From Ensifer sesbaniae (GTDB taxonomy: Bacteria > Pseudomonadota > Alphaproteobacteria > Rhizobiales > Rhizobiaceae), in assembly GCF_013283665.1 (NCBI RefSeq), contig NZ_JABEKU010000001.1, forward strand, positions 3,107,137-3,171,136: 64,000 bases of DNA, read 5' to 3'. The position numbers and the translations under genes were made by a program. Shown piece after piece: positions 1 through 7,701 of this stretch. The stretch's first letter is position 1; each line of letters opens with the position of its first letter. Under the pieces are notes generated by a model. The model worked only from the letters and a program-made list of their open reading frames with translations. It had not been told where the DNA came from and made no database searches.

Positions 1-1247
1 ACGAGGGCGGGATCGATCACCTTGCCAGGAAGCAGGGTCAGCCGTGCGTCTGCCTGCTTCGCCCAGACATTATATGGAACGCGATCGGTGTCGCTCTTGC
101 CCTCGATGTCGAACTCCGGGAGGAAGAACCGCGGCAAGACCGTGTAGCGGCCATCCTCTTCGGGGAACACGAGAACGAAACAAGTCAAATCCCGCGCAGC
201 CGATAAGTCCAAGGCCCCGAAGCATTCACGCCCCTCCAGTTCCTTGTCATCGATCGGACCAAGGTTGCAGTCGTTCCACTCCCTCGCCGCAATAAAGCGC
301 ACAGTGCCGTCAATCCGCTGGTTCAAGACCTTGTTGCGGAAATCGGCCTCCTTCGACGGTATGCGCTGCGCCTGCATCGCCATGCGCTCGACCTGCTCAT
401 AGGAGAGGAAGTCGCCGAGGGCGGGGTTTGCCTTCTCCCACGTTGCTGGATCCCACGGATCATCATCCATGCTGGCCGAGAAAATGGCCAGGTGGAAGGA
501 GTCGTCCTCGACTTCGCCGTCTCTGATCTTCAAGCCGTAATCGATCATTTCGGAGAAGAAGTGCGTGTCGTCCTTGGCCTGCGTCGAGATGGCAACGATC
601 AGCGGCTCATCACGTGCGCCGAGGGCGGAGTCCATCGCGTCGAACAGGTCACGCTTCGGCCAATATCCGATCTCGTCGCAGAGAACGAATGAAGGCGACA
701 ATCCGAGCTTGGAGTCCGCGTCGGCTGACAGAGCCTTCAGGACCGATCCCTTGCCCTGACCGTCGAGGACTTCGATCTCCTTAGAGAACCGGATGATGTT
801 CACCCGCTGCGAAAGCTCTGGGTGCGCCTCCAACATGGCCTTGCATTCTGCCCATGCCTTTGCCGCCTGCGCCTTATCCATGGCGCAAAAATAGATCTCG
901 CCTCGCTCTTCAGCTTCTGGACCCACGAGGAAGCAGAGGGCCAAAGCTGCCGAGATTCCAGTTTTCCCGTTTTTGCGGCCCATAGAGAGGGCGGCCGTGC
1001 GAACGCGCCGCTTGCCCTCGTCATCCTCCGTGAAGATCGGCTCGAGAAACTGCTCAATCTGCCAATCGCGAAGTTTCATCTTCGTGCCGGCCAGCTTGCC
1101 TTGTGTGACTGGCATGTCCTCCATGAAGGCGATGACACGCTCCAGCCTGTCGAGGCCTTCAGCCTCCCATGGAAGCTCTTCGCGAAGGTTGCTGTTGGCC
1201 GCGATCAGGGTCTTTTTGGGCTTCGCGCCTGGTCCCCTTAGACCCAT
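1..1247 (-). CDS. phage terminase large subunit, 3' end beyond window
   Basis: Packaging ATPase-nuclease that drives phage DNA into the prohead. About 415 residues can be read from an ATG at 1247 to the window edge, so the C-terminal nuclease part is partly missing. The Walker A loop GRKNGKT lies at residues 90-96. A Walker B strand, VLCDE, lies at about 188-192, followed by the GYW context typical of terminases of the HK97/lambdoid type. The start overlaps the end of the HNH gene by 10 bp. The gene continues the leftward run of phage genes. I see no small terminase gene between HNH and this gene, although many phages carry one there. Confidence 0.9.
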   Translation of the reverse strand, partial: MGLRGPGAKPKKTLIAANSNLREELPWEAEGLDRLERVIAFMEDMPVTQGKLAGTKMKLRDWQIEQFLEPIFTEDDEGKRRVRTAALSMGRKNGKTGISAALALCFLVGPEAEERGEIYFCAMDKAQAAKAWAECKAMLEAHPELSQRVNIIRFSKEIEVLDGQGKGSVLKALSADADSKLGLSPSFVLCDEIGYWPKRDLFDAMDSALGARDEPLIVAISTQAKDDTHFFSEMIDYGLKIRDGEVEDDSFHLAIFSASMDDDPWDPATWEKANPALGDFLSYEQVERMAMQAQRIPSKEADFRNKVLNQRIDGTVRFIAAREWNDCNLGPIDDKELEGRECFGALDLSAARDLTCFVLVFPEEDGRYTVLPRFFLPEFDIEGKSDTDRVPYNVWAKQADARLTLLPGKVIDPAL

Positions 1248-1651
1248 CGGTTGGCCTCCCGGTTAGGCAAAATCAAAACTAAGTCTTTGTTCGTCTCCCC
1301 CGCCGGTACCTGGCCGTCGATCGGCCGTCCTGCGAAGGCCCCCGTTTCCCATCCCTCTGGATCGATCGGGTTGCCATCCACGTCATAGCCCTTGAGCGCG
1401 CGCCTGAAGCCGGATGCATTGGGATGGTCCTTGGCGTTCGTCTTCGCGTTGTGGCACGGCTCACACATCGACATGAGACCGGCCAAGGGCGGGAAAGGAT
1501 CGCCGCCCTTGGCTATCGCGATGATGTGGTCAACGACCTTGGCCTCCTCCACGACCTCCCGGCGAAGGCAGGCTTCGCAGAGAGGCTGGACCGAGAGCTT
1601 AGCAGCGCGGAGACCGCGCCACTGTGGTGTACCGTATGGCCAAGCGGTCAT
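1238..1651 (-). CDS. phage HNH endonuclease
   Basis: A 137-residue HNH nuclease of the kind found beside terminase genes, where it assists genome cleavage at packaging. Zinc ligands are visible as a CxxC pair at 25/28 and a CxxC pair at 63/66. The DH catalytic pair is at 41-42, and the HNxxK of the last motif is at 67-71. The ATG overlaps the primase stop codon by 4 bp (ATGA), and the end overlaps the terminase start, so all three are probably translated from one mRNA. Role in packaging is inferred from family and position. Confidence 0.88.
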   Translation of the reverse strand: MTAWPYGTPQWRGLRAAKLSVQPLCEACLRREVVEEAKVVDHIIAIAKGGDPFPPLAGLMSMCEPCHNAKTNAKDHPNASGFRRALKGYDVDGNPIDPEGWETGAFAGRPIDGQVPAGETNKDLVLILPNREANRWV

Positions 1652-3597
1652 GCTTCACCTCCGCGACGAAGGAAGGCAGGCGGTTCGAAGTCATCGTCCT
1701 CACCATCCTTCATCTGCTGATACATATTCGTCAGAGGGGTTGTTACCGGTTCATGGTGCAGGGGGGCGGTAACATCGGTAACAACGGTAACAACACCATC
1801 ATCATCCTCAGTCTCGTCCTGCCCTTCATAGTCCATTGTTACCTTGTTACCGTTGTTACCAGTGGTAGGGGTGTGAGCGTCGGTAACAACGAAGTCGGGA
1901 TGAATGTAGCTGCCACGCCCTGATTTCTGGACTTCCCCGGCCTCGACCATCTTCAAGAGCAGCCGCCGAATGTTACCGCTCTTCATACCGGTAACAACCA
2001 CGAGATCATTCGGGGACATGGCTTCACCCGCATGGCGGAGTGCATCCAAGATGTTACCGCGCTCATCAGATCGGCGAACTTCGGTAACATTGCCCTGAAC
2101 GATCCACTTCGCAGTCGTCTTGTCGAACGTCACGGCGCTCTCGATTTCCTCGATATCGCGGCCACGGCCATACAGGGTGCAGCCGTTGCTGTTGCGGTCG
2201 AGCACGAGCGTAGTGTCGGCAGCGCCAGACAGGCCGAGCGAGCCGGAGACCGTTTCGAAGGGGTCGCCACTTTCGGACTGGGACTTGCGCGTGTGATGCA
2301 CGATAACGATTGCGACGTTGCGCTTGGAGGCGATCTCTTGCAGATCCTTGATTGCGCGGTAGTCCCCATCATACAGCTGGTCCTTGCCGCTGCGGATCGG
2401 GCGGAACTGCGCTAGGACGTCCACGATGATCAGACGCGCGTTCTGATGCTGGTCCAGCCATTCATTGATGTAGGCAAGCCCGCCATCGTTCGCTCGTGGC
2501 CATTCAGTCGAGTAGTGGAACGATTCCGGCCATGCGGTCGGGATCAGCGGCGGCATCAGCTTCTTGATGCGGGAATGCAGGCGGCGCTGATTGTCTTCAA
2601 GCGCCAGCATCAGCACGTCGCCCTGCTCGCACTGGATACCGCCGAGACAGGTTCCGCCACGAGCAACGGCAAGCGCCATCTCCATGACCATCCAAGACTT
2701 GCCGAGCTTCGGTCGCCCTGCCAACAGTGTGCAGCCTTCGGCGATATACCCCGGCACAATGTACCTGATCGGCGCAAAGATCATCTTCTTGAGCGCGGCA
2801 GCGGTCCCGATGACAGGGCGCTTCGGATCGGCCTTGACCGTCTGGCCGGCAATGTGCGCCAGCAGATCGGCCTTGCCTTTGCCGGTGTCTAGATAGTCGG
2901 ACACGTCGCCCTTCTCGGGCAGCATCGGGAAATGGACCGATCGAACGGAAGCGGCAATCCCCCGCAAGGCCCCCTCTACTTGATCAGCATGTTCACGCCC
3001 TGGCTTATCGTTGTCAGCGAGAATGATGACCTGCTTTCCGGTGAACCACTGGTTCAACTCCGGTCGCCATTTTCCCGCGCCTTCCGGTGCCGTGGTCGCC
3101 ACGAGGCCCAGATCGGCCAGACGGTCGCAATCCTTCTCACCTTCGCAGATGTAGACGGTATCAGCCGCGATCACTTCCGGCAGGCGGTAGGGGATGCGGA
3201 CCTGTTGCGCACCCTTCGCCCATTCCCTGCCGTTCCAGCTGTGCTGATAGAAGCTCTTGCCCGTCGGCTTATGAACCTTCGTCACGCGCAGGTAGGGCTG
3301 GCCGTGCTGATCACGATAAACGAACTGGGGATCGGTCGGACGATCAGAGCGAGGCGTCGGCTTCCAATCTGGCAGACCTGCGAGGCGTCGCACATGGTCG
3401 CGGCATTCAGCAGCGTCATCGCCTGCGAACGAATTGACGACGAACCCGTCAGGGTTGCTGGCGTCGTTCAGGACGGAAAGCGAGCGGTCGTCCTTGCCAT
3501 GACCGGGACCGGGAATGCAGACCTTGTTACCAGACGTGTCCATGTCGGCAAAGCGCTTGCCGCCGACGGCTTCGAATACGGATTGCGCCACGTTCAT
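1648..3597 (-). CDS. phage TOPRIM primase / RecA-like helicase
   Basis: A 649-residue replication protein. The N-terminus resembles the primase zinc region (CIPGPGHGKDDRSLSV, about 27-42) but keeps only one cysteine, so zinc binding is doubtful. A TOPRIM domain follows, with CEGEKD at about 151-156 and ADND at about 194-197. Then comes a RecA/RepA-type ATPase with Walker A GRPKLGKS (294-301) and Walker B LIIVD (389-393). The C-terminal 120 residues look like a winged-helix segment followed by an acidic, low-complexity tail. The DNA for that tail carries a dense array of GTTACC/GGTAAC hexamers. The start is fixed by an ATGA overlap with a small upstream ORF. Probably the phage primase-helicase; exact polarity and primase activity are not shown. 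Confidence 0.85.
   Translation of the reverse strand: MNVAQSVFEAVGGKRFADMDTSGNKVCIPGPGHGKDDRSLSVLNDASNPDGFVVNSFAGDDAAECRDHVRRLAGLPDWKPTPRSDRPTDPQFVYRDQHGQPYLRVTKVHKPTGKSFYQHSWNGREWAKGAQQVRIPYRLPEVIAADTVYICEGEKDCDRLADLGLVATTAPEGAGKWRPELNQWFTGKQVIILADNDKPGREHADQVEGALRGIAASVRSVHFPMLPEKGDVSDYLDTGKGKADLLAHIAGQTVKADPKRPVIGTAAALKKMIFAPIRYIVPGYIAEGCTLLAGRPKLGKSWMVMEMALAVARGGTCLGGIQCEQGDVLMLALEDNQRRLHSRIKKLMPPLIPTAWPESFHYSTEWPRANDGGLAYINEWLDQHQNARLIIVDVLAQFRPIRSGKDQLYDGDYRAIKDLQEIASKRNVAIVIVHHTRKSQSESGDPFETVSGSLGLSGAADTTLVLDRNSNGCTLYGRGRDIEEIESAVTFDKTTAKWIVQGNVTEVRRSDERGNILDALRHAGEAMSPNDLVVVTGMKSGNIRRLLLKMVEAGEVQKSGRGSYIHPDFVVTDAHTPTTGNNGNKVTMDYEGQDETEDDDGVVTVVTDVTAPLHHEPVTTPLTNMYQQMKDGEDDDFEPPAFLRRGGEA
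1742..2088. repeat. array of 12 GTTACC/GGTAAC hexamers inside the primase gene
   Basis: On the + strand the hexamer begins at 1742, 1768, 1777, 1786, 1838, 1846, 1855, 1882, 1972, 1990, 2053 and 2083, in both orientations. Ten copies fall in the codon register, reading Val-Thr or Gly-Asn. The copies at 1742 and 1838 are out of register, which argues for a DNA-level signal and not a protein repeat. Fewer than one copy would be expected by chance in this length. An origin or initiator-binding iteron set is the leading guess. Confidence 0.6.
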
Positions 3598-3824
3598 GCG
3601 GCCACCTCTTGAACCGAGGAGTCCGAGAAGCTATAGTCGTGGTGTTGATGAATACCAAAGCCGTTCGCGACTGCAATCGCGGCGGCTTTTCCATTTGATG
3701 CGATCTCTCCGAGGTTAGGAGAAATCGGAAAAACGCATGAAGAAACAATGGGACGTTTTGGGAGGGTTAGTAGCTCTAACCCATTGATTCGGAACGCTCG
3801 TTGCATTCCTGTCGGGTGCGCCAT
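3594..3824 (-). CDS. small hypothetical phage protein
   Basis: A 76-residue ORF of unknown function. An AAGGGG ribosome site sits just before its ATG at 3824. Its stop codon overlaps the primase ATG in an ATGA junction, the same coupling seen between primase and HNH, and this is the main reason to accept it. No domain, membrane segment or cysteine motif is recognised. It is the first gene of the leftward phage set. An alternative 39-residue ORF in another frame (3776-3895) has no clear ribosome site and I prefer the 76-residue call. Confidence 0.4.
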   Translation of the reverse strand: MAHPTGMQRAFRINGLELLTLPKRPIVSSCVFPISPNLGEIASNGKAAAIAVANGFGIHQHHDYSFSDSSVQEVAA

Positions 3825-3898
3825 TTTCCCCTTGAAGTCATTGATTTATCAGTCAAACGCACCCCGAACGCGATTATCACACGCTTCGCCGACATATC

Positions 3899-4798
3899 TC
3901 ATCGCTCCGGCCGCAGTACTCCCGCCAGGAACGAGACGAAGCGTCGGACCTTCACCGCGATATGGCGATTAGCCGGATAGACCGCTTGCAGTTGTATCGT
4001 GCTGATATCCCAGTCGGGAAGGAGACGTATCAACCTGCCCTGTCTGAGGTCTTCGCCGACGATAAAATCGGGCAGGAGAACGATACCGACTCCCAGCAAG
4101 GCGGCGTCGCGCAGGCCAAGGCTGTGATTGAGTTCCAGCCGGGGCACGATCGGAATGCGATACTCCTCACCGTTCCTGCTGAACGGCCAGATCCGACCCC
4201 ATCTCAGTTCGGCAAAGTGGAGACAGGAGTGGTGTGCGAGGTCATGCGGCGTCTCCGGTGCACCATGTTCGGCAATGTAAGCGGGCGAAGCGCAAATCAT
4301 GATTGACGATGTCGCCAGTTGCCGGGTGATGAGATTGATATCGACCGAAAGGCGCCCTCGAATTGCAAGGTCGAAGCCATCCTCGATCAGGTTTACGGCC
4401 CGATGCGACAGGTCGAGTTCGATGGACACAGCCGGGTTCAGCTTGAGGAACTCCGAAACCGCCGGGACGATCACCAGATGCCCGAGATCGGGCGGCGCGG
4501 ACACCCGCAATCGCCCGACGGCTTCCTTCTGGAACGAGGTTGCCGCCCGTTCGGCCTCCCTTATCTGCGGCAGGATTCCCGAGAGCGCTTCCCGGTAGGC
4601 AGCGCCCGCCTCGGTCAGGGCGACCTTGCGCGTCGATCTCTGGAAGAGGCGGATGCCGAGGCGATCCTCAAGCTGCCTCACCTGCGCCCCCACCGTCGCG
4701 CGCGACATGCCGAGCTCGTCCGCCGCCTTGGAGAAACTGAGATGCGTGGAAACCGACAGAAAGGCGGCAATCCCGTCAAGCGGATCGAGCGTTTTCAC
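3899..4798 (-). CDS. LysR-family transcriptional regulator
   Basis: A full-length 299-residue LTTR. The winged HTH occupies about residues 8-66 (SFSKAADELGMSRATVGAQV with the LEDRLGIRLFQRSTRKV wing). A substrate-binding domain starts near residue 90. The sequence around DLSHRAVNLIEDGFDLAIRG is typical of the CrgA/AaeR-like branch. It is transcribed away from the cupin and N-acetyltransferase genes, and a partly palindromic site lies in the 99-bp gap, so it probably controls them and itself. The ligand is unknown. It is intact although it lies next to the prophage edge. Confidence 0.92.
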   Translation of the reverse strand: MKTLDPLDGIAAFLSVSTHLSFSKAADELGMSRATVGAQVRQLEDRLGIRLFQRSTRKVALTEAGAAYREALSGILPQIREAERAATSFQKEAVGRLRVSAPPDLGHLVIVPAVSEFLKLNPAVSIELDLSHRAVNLIEDGFDLAIRGRLSVDINLITRQLATSSIMICASPAYIAEHGAPETPHDLAHHSCLHFAELRWGRIWPFSRNGEEYRIPIVPRLELNHSLGLRDAALLGVGIVLLPDFIVGEDLRQGRLIRLLPDWDISTIQLQAVYPANRHIAVKVRRFVSFLAGVLRPER

Positions 4799-4819
4799 GA
4801 GAGCGATTATCCACTCAAT

Positions 4820-4833
4820 GATGTCAATTCATC
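4820..4833. promoter_or_regulatory. candidate LysR operator
   Basis: The sequence GATG-TCAATT-CATC is an inverted repeat compatible with the T-N11-A pattern of LTTR sites. It lies between the divergent LysR and cupin starts. A second, looser ATGAT/ATCAT pair overlaps it. Assignment is from position and symmetry only. Confidence 0.4.
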
Positions 4834-4897
4834 GATCTTATCATGAGACGCGGCACAAAGTAATCGATGGGTGTCCTCAAGCAGATGGAGACCCGAC

Positions 4898-5374
4898 ATG
4901 AAGACATTCACCTATGCGGCGGCATCACCGCCCGGCCATGGAACGCCGGCAATGGCGTTCGGCAAACACATCATACGCATGATGGCGGCCAATACAGGCG
5001 GCGCGCTGGGCATGCTTGAGGCCATCGTGCCGCCCGGAGAGGGACCGCCGCTTCATGTGCATGAGCGCGAGGACGAGTTCTTCCGCGTGCTGTCCGGCTG
5101 CTTCGGCTTCTGGTGTGCCGGCGACTACGTCGAACTGGCAGAGGGGGGCTGCATCGCGCTGCCGCGCGGCGTGCCGCATCGCTTCCGGAACATTGGAGAG
5201 ACGGAAGGCCATCTGATGGTCGTCGTAACACCGGGCGGGTTCGAGAGCTTCTTTCCGATCATCGAGCTCTGCAAGCCTGAAACGCCCGAGCAGATCGCCG
5301 CCGTCGCAATGGATTTCGGCCTGACCTTCCTGCCCGACGAAGATCGCCCCGGCAAGGATCGCAAGGTCGCCTGA
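4898..5374 (+). CDS. cupin-domain protein, quercetin-dioxygenase-like
   Basis: A 158-residue single-domain cupin. Cupin motif 1 is visible as PPLHVHEREDEFF, with metal-ligand candidates His53, His55 and Glu59. Motif 2 is LPRGVPHRF, with His94. A GGAG ribosome site 9 bp upstream supports the ATG at 4898 over an in-frame ATG 27 bp earlier. Such cupins act as small metal-dependent dioxygenases, isomerases or ligand sensors; the substrate cannot be read from sequence. It is 71 bp upstream of the N-acetyltransferase in the same direction and divergent from the LysR gene, which suggests a small detoxification or aromatic-compound module. Confidence 0.85.
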   Translation: MKTFTYAAASPPGHGTPAMAFGKHIIRMMAANTGGALGMLEAIVPPGEGPPLHVHEREDEFFRVLSGCFGFWCAGDYVELAEGGCIALPRGVPHRFRNIGETEGHLMVVVTPGGFESFFPIIELCKPETPEQIAAVAMDFGLTFLPDEDRPGKDRKVA

Positions 5375-5445
5375 TCCAGCGACTGCCCGCCCTGAACCAC
5401 AGCACCGAGAACCGCAACAACGGTCCATCGAAAGGAGACCGAAGG

Positions 5446-6291
5446 ATGACACGCATGCCTTCAAACGAAAACGCAATGACCCTGACAGCCGCCCAGCTGG
5501 ACGCCTATCTCGCAAGGATCGGCGTCGAGCGGCCATCTTCTCTCGACCTGCACAGCCTGTCGAAACTGCACCGCGCTCACCTGATGACCTTCAGCTGGGA
5601 GGCGCTGGATGCCTTCATGGGATGGCCGTCCTCGGTCATCCCGGCATCCGCCTTCGCCAAGATGGTGAAGGGCAGGCGCGGCGGCTGGTGCTACGAGATG
5701 AACGGTCTCTTCGGCGCAGCGCTCGATGCGCTCGGTTTCCGGGTGACCCGCCTTTGCGGTGGCGTTGATCGTGAAAAACTGGGCGACATCGCCATCGGCA
5801 ATCACCTGACCCTGCGTGTCGATCTCGACCGCGCCTATCTCGCCGAGGTCGGCGTGGCCGATGCCATCATCGAACCCGTGCCGCTTGCCGTCGGACCGAT
5901 CAGCCAGCGCGGTTTCGATTTTTCGATCATGCCGACGGAGGACGGCTGGTTGCGCTTCAACAATCACGCGCATGGCATCGCGCGCAGCTTCGATTTCCGG
6001 GCCGACCACAGCGACGAGGCCGCCATGGCCGCCACGCAGGGCTGGTTGATGGGCGATCCCGGGTCACCGTTCACGAATGCGTTGGCGGTCCTGCGTCATA
6101 CCGCCGACGGCTATGTCGCCCTGCAGAACGACCGCTTGCGCACGGTCACGCCCAACGGCGTTAGCGAGCGGCGCATTACAAGCGCGGACCATCTCGCGGA
6201 CATGTTCGAAATAGTGTTCGACCTCGACGTTCCCCGCCCCGGAGACATCTGGGACAAGATCCAGGCGATTGGCCGCGATAAGGCGGCCTGA
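5446..6291 (+). CDS. arylamine N-acetyltransferase family protein
   Basis: A 281-residue NAT-family enzyme, which in the family moves acetyl from acetyl-CoA to arylamines or hydrazines. The active-site loop RGGWCYEMN places the nucleophile at Cys82, and GNHLTLRV places His120, giving the usual 38-residue spacing. The third catalytic residue normally sits in a DVGFG motif. Here the aligned stretch reads AEVGVAD, so Asp appears replaced by Glu134. Activity may therefore be altered. The ATG has a GGAGACC-type ribosome site. Probably co-transcribed with the cupin under the divergent LysR regulator. Confidence 0.9.
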   Translation: MTRMPSNENAMTLTAAQLDAYLARIGVERPSSLDLHSLSKLHRAHLMTFSWEALDAFMGWPSSVIPASAFAKMVKGRRGGWCYEMNGLFGAALDALGFRVTRLCGGVDREKLGDIAIGNHLTLRVDLDRAYLAEVGVADAIIEPVPLAVGPISQRGFDFSIMPTEDGWLRFNNHAHGIARSFDFRADHSDEAAMAATQGWLMGDPGSPFTNALAVLRHTADGYVALQNDRLRTVTPNGVSERRITSADHLADMFEIVFDLDVPRPGDIWDKIQAIGRDKAA

Positions 6292-6329
6292 ATAGCCCCT
6301 TTCAACACGATGGTTTCAAGGAAACATCC

Positions 6330-6476
6330 ATGCTTCGTATAGTCGCATTCTGTATCGGTTTCGCACTGAACACGGCTCTTGCCGTTGTCGCAGGTTTCAC
6401 TGATCAGGCTCCCGCCGGAGCCTACAAGACCGACCCGTCCGGCGCGCGATCAGATCGCGTCGCGCTCGGTGCGTAG
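6330..6476 (+). pseudogene. truncated yceI-like gene, 5' remnant
   Basis: An ORF of 48 codons with a good ribosome site (AGGAA) and a clean signal peptide, followed by APAGAYKTDPS. YceI-family periplasmic lipocalin-like proteins begin their mature part in this way (xAGxYxxDPSH). The match stops after about codon 37, where the sequence becomes the antisense of the ompA-like gene end (6450). The rest of the gene, about 150 codons, is absent. I read it as a deletion or rearrangement remnant. A genuine short secreted peptide is the alternative. Confidence 0.45.
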
Positions 6477-6986
6477 ATTGGAGACGACGCGGCGGTTCTG
6501 TACCTTGCAGGAGCGCTCCGTGCAGTCGCGGACCTCGCGGTCATTGCCGTAGCCCTTGGCCCACATGCGGTTCGGGTCCACGCCTTTCGAGCTGAGATAG
6601 GCCATGACCGCATCGGCGCGTTGCTGCGACAGCGTCGCCATCTTCGACGCGGAACCGGAATCGTCGGAAAAGCCCTGCAGCTTGACGAGCCAGCGCGGAT
6701 TGCTGTTCAGCCAGATGGCCTGCTTGTCCAACGTTGCCTTGGCGACGGAATCGAGCGTGGCCGAGTCCTGCGTGAAGTAGGTCCGGCGGCCGACATTGAG
6801 GATGAAGTCCTCTTCGCTGCCAGCGGCAACCGTTTCGAAACCGGGCGCCGGATCGTCGGTTTGTCCGGTCATCGGCGCCACGGCCGGTTCTTCGACCGCG
6901 GCAATCTCGGTGGTGCTGCAGGCGGTCAAGGTCAGCAGAATGGCCGCAACAGAAAGCGGCCTCGTATATCCGGGCATAGCGGGCAT
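6450..6986 (-). CDS. OmpA-family lipoprotein (Pal-like)
   Basis: A 178-residue outer-membrane lipoprotein. The signal peptide ends in the lipobox LTAC, with the lipidated residue at Cys23. A Pro/Ala-rich linker leads to an OmpA C-terminal peptidoglycan-binding domain (about 70-165). That domain carries FTQDSATLD, the GFSDDSG turn, SQQRADAVMAYLSSKGV and the NRRVV end motif. An internal ATG at 6977 could also serve as start. It follows the L,D-transpeptidase by 13 bp, so the two are likely co-expressed cell-envelope genes. Its 3' end lies against the truncated yceI remnant. Confidence 0.88.
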   Translation of the reverse strand: MPAMPGYTRPLSVAAILLTLTACSTTEIAAVEEPAVAPMTGQTDDPAPGFETVAAGSEEDFILNVGRRTYFTQDSATLDSVAKATLDKQAIWLNSNPRWLVKLQGFSDDSGSASKMATLSQQRADAVMAYLSSKGVDPNRMWAKGYGNDREVRDCTERSCKVQNRRVVSNLRTERDAI

Positions 6987-6999
6987 CAGGGTGATTTTC

Positions 7000-7677
7000 C
7001 TATTCGACCGGATTTGCGACCGGGGTTGCTTGGCTGACCTCGGGGGCCTTGTCGGCAATATGCGGCAGGACCTGCACGGCTGTGCCGATCGGGCACCGCT
7101 GATAAAGATCGATCGCATCTTCGTTGAACATGCGGATGCAACCGCTGGAAGCATCCTTGCCGATGCTGCCCGGCTCCAGCGTACCGTGGAAGCGATAGCC
7201 GGTATCGACGCCATCGCGAAGCAGGTACATTGCGCGCGGGCCAAGCGGGTTCTTCGGCGAGCCGCCGTCGACGAATTCAGGCAGTTCGGGGTGGCGCTCC
7301 CGCATCTCCGGCGGCGGCGTCCACCGCGGCCAGAGCGATTTGCGGTCGATCGTGGCGCGGCCATACCATTTGAAGCCCTCGCGCCCGACGCCGACGCCAT
7401 AGCGGATGGCCGTTTTGTTCTCCATGATCAGGTAGAGAAAATGGTGCCTGGTATCGACGACCACGGTGCCGATCGGCTCGCTGCTGAAATACTTGACGAC
7501 CTGGCGCTGCCATTTCCTGTCGATCTTGGCGAAATTCGTGCTTCGATAGGTCACGCCATTGTCGACAGCCGGGCCGGCAAAATAGGACGTCGCTGCGGCA
7601 AAGGCCGGCTTCTGGACCGCGCCGGCGCCGAGCAGCGCCAAACCACCAAGCATAATATCCCTGCGGGTACACTCCAT
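7000..7677 (-). CDS. L,D-transpeptidase (YkuD domain), Tat-exported
   Basis: A 225-residue periplasmic enzyme that makes L,D cross-links in peptidoglycan or attaches proteins to it. The N-terminus TRRDIMLGG followed by a hydrophobic stretch and AFA is a twin-arginine signal. The YkuD catalytic motif is complete, with HGT at about 164-166 and SSGCIRM around Cys180. The ATG at 7677 has a GGGGGA ribosome site; the upstream TTG at 7701 is a weaker start. It heads a two-gene operon with the OmpA-like lipoprotein. Confidence 0.93.
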   Translation of the reverse strand: MECTRRDIMLGGLALLGAGAVQKPAFAAATSYFAGPAVDNGVTYRSTNFAKIDRKWQRQVVKYFSSEPIGTVVVDTRHHFLYLIMENKTAIRYGVGVGREGFKWYGRATIDRKSLWPRWTPPPEMRERHPELPEFVDGGSPKNPLGPRAMYLLRDGVDTGYRFHGTLEPGSIGKDASSGCIRMFNEDAIDLYQRCPIGTAVQVLPHIADKAPEVSQATPVANPVE

Positions 7678-7701
7678 CGGCAATATCCCCCGAAAAGCCA
7701 A

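Noticed and set aside
1742-2088. CRISPR array interpretation of the GTTACC repeats
   Set aside because: Units are 6 bases, irregularly spaced, in both orientations and inside a gene.
3776-3895. 39-codon ORF between LysR and the phage genes
   Set aside because: No ribosome site and conflicts with the better-supported 76-codon frame.
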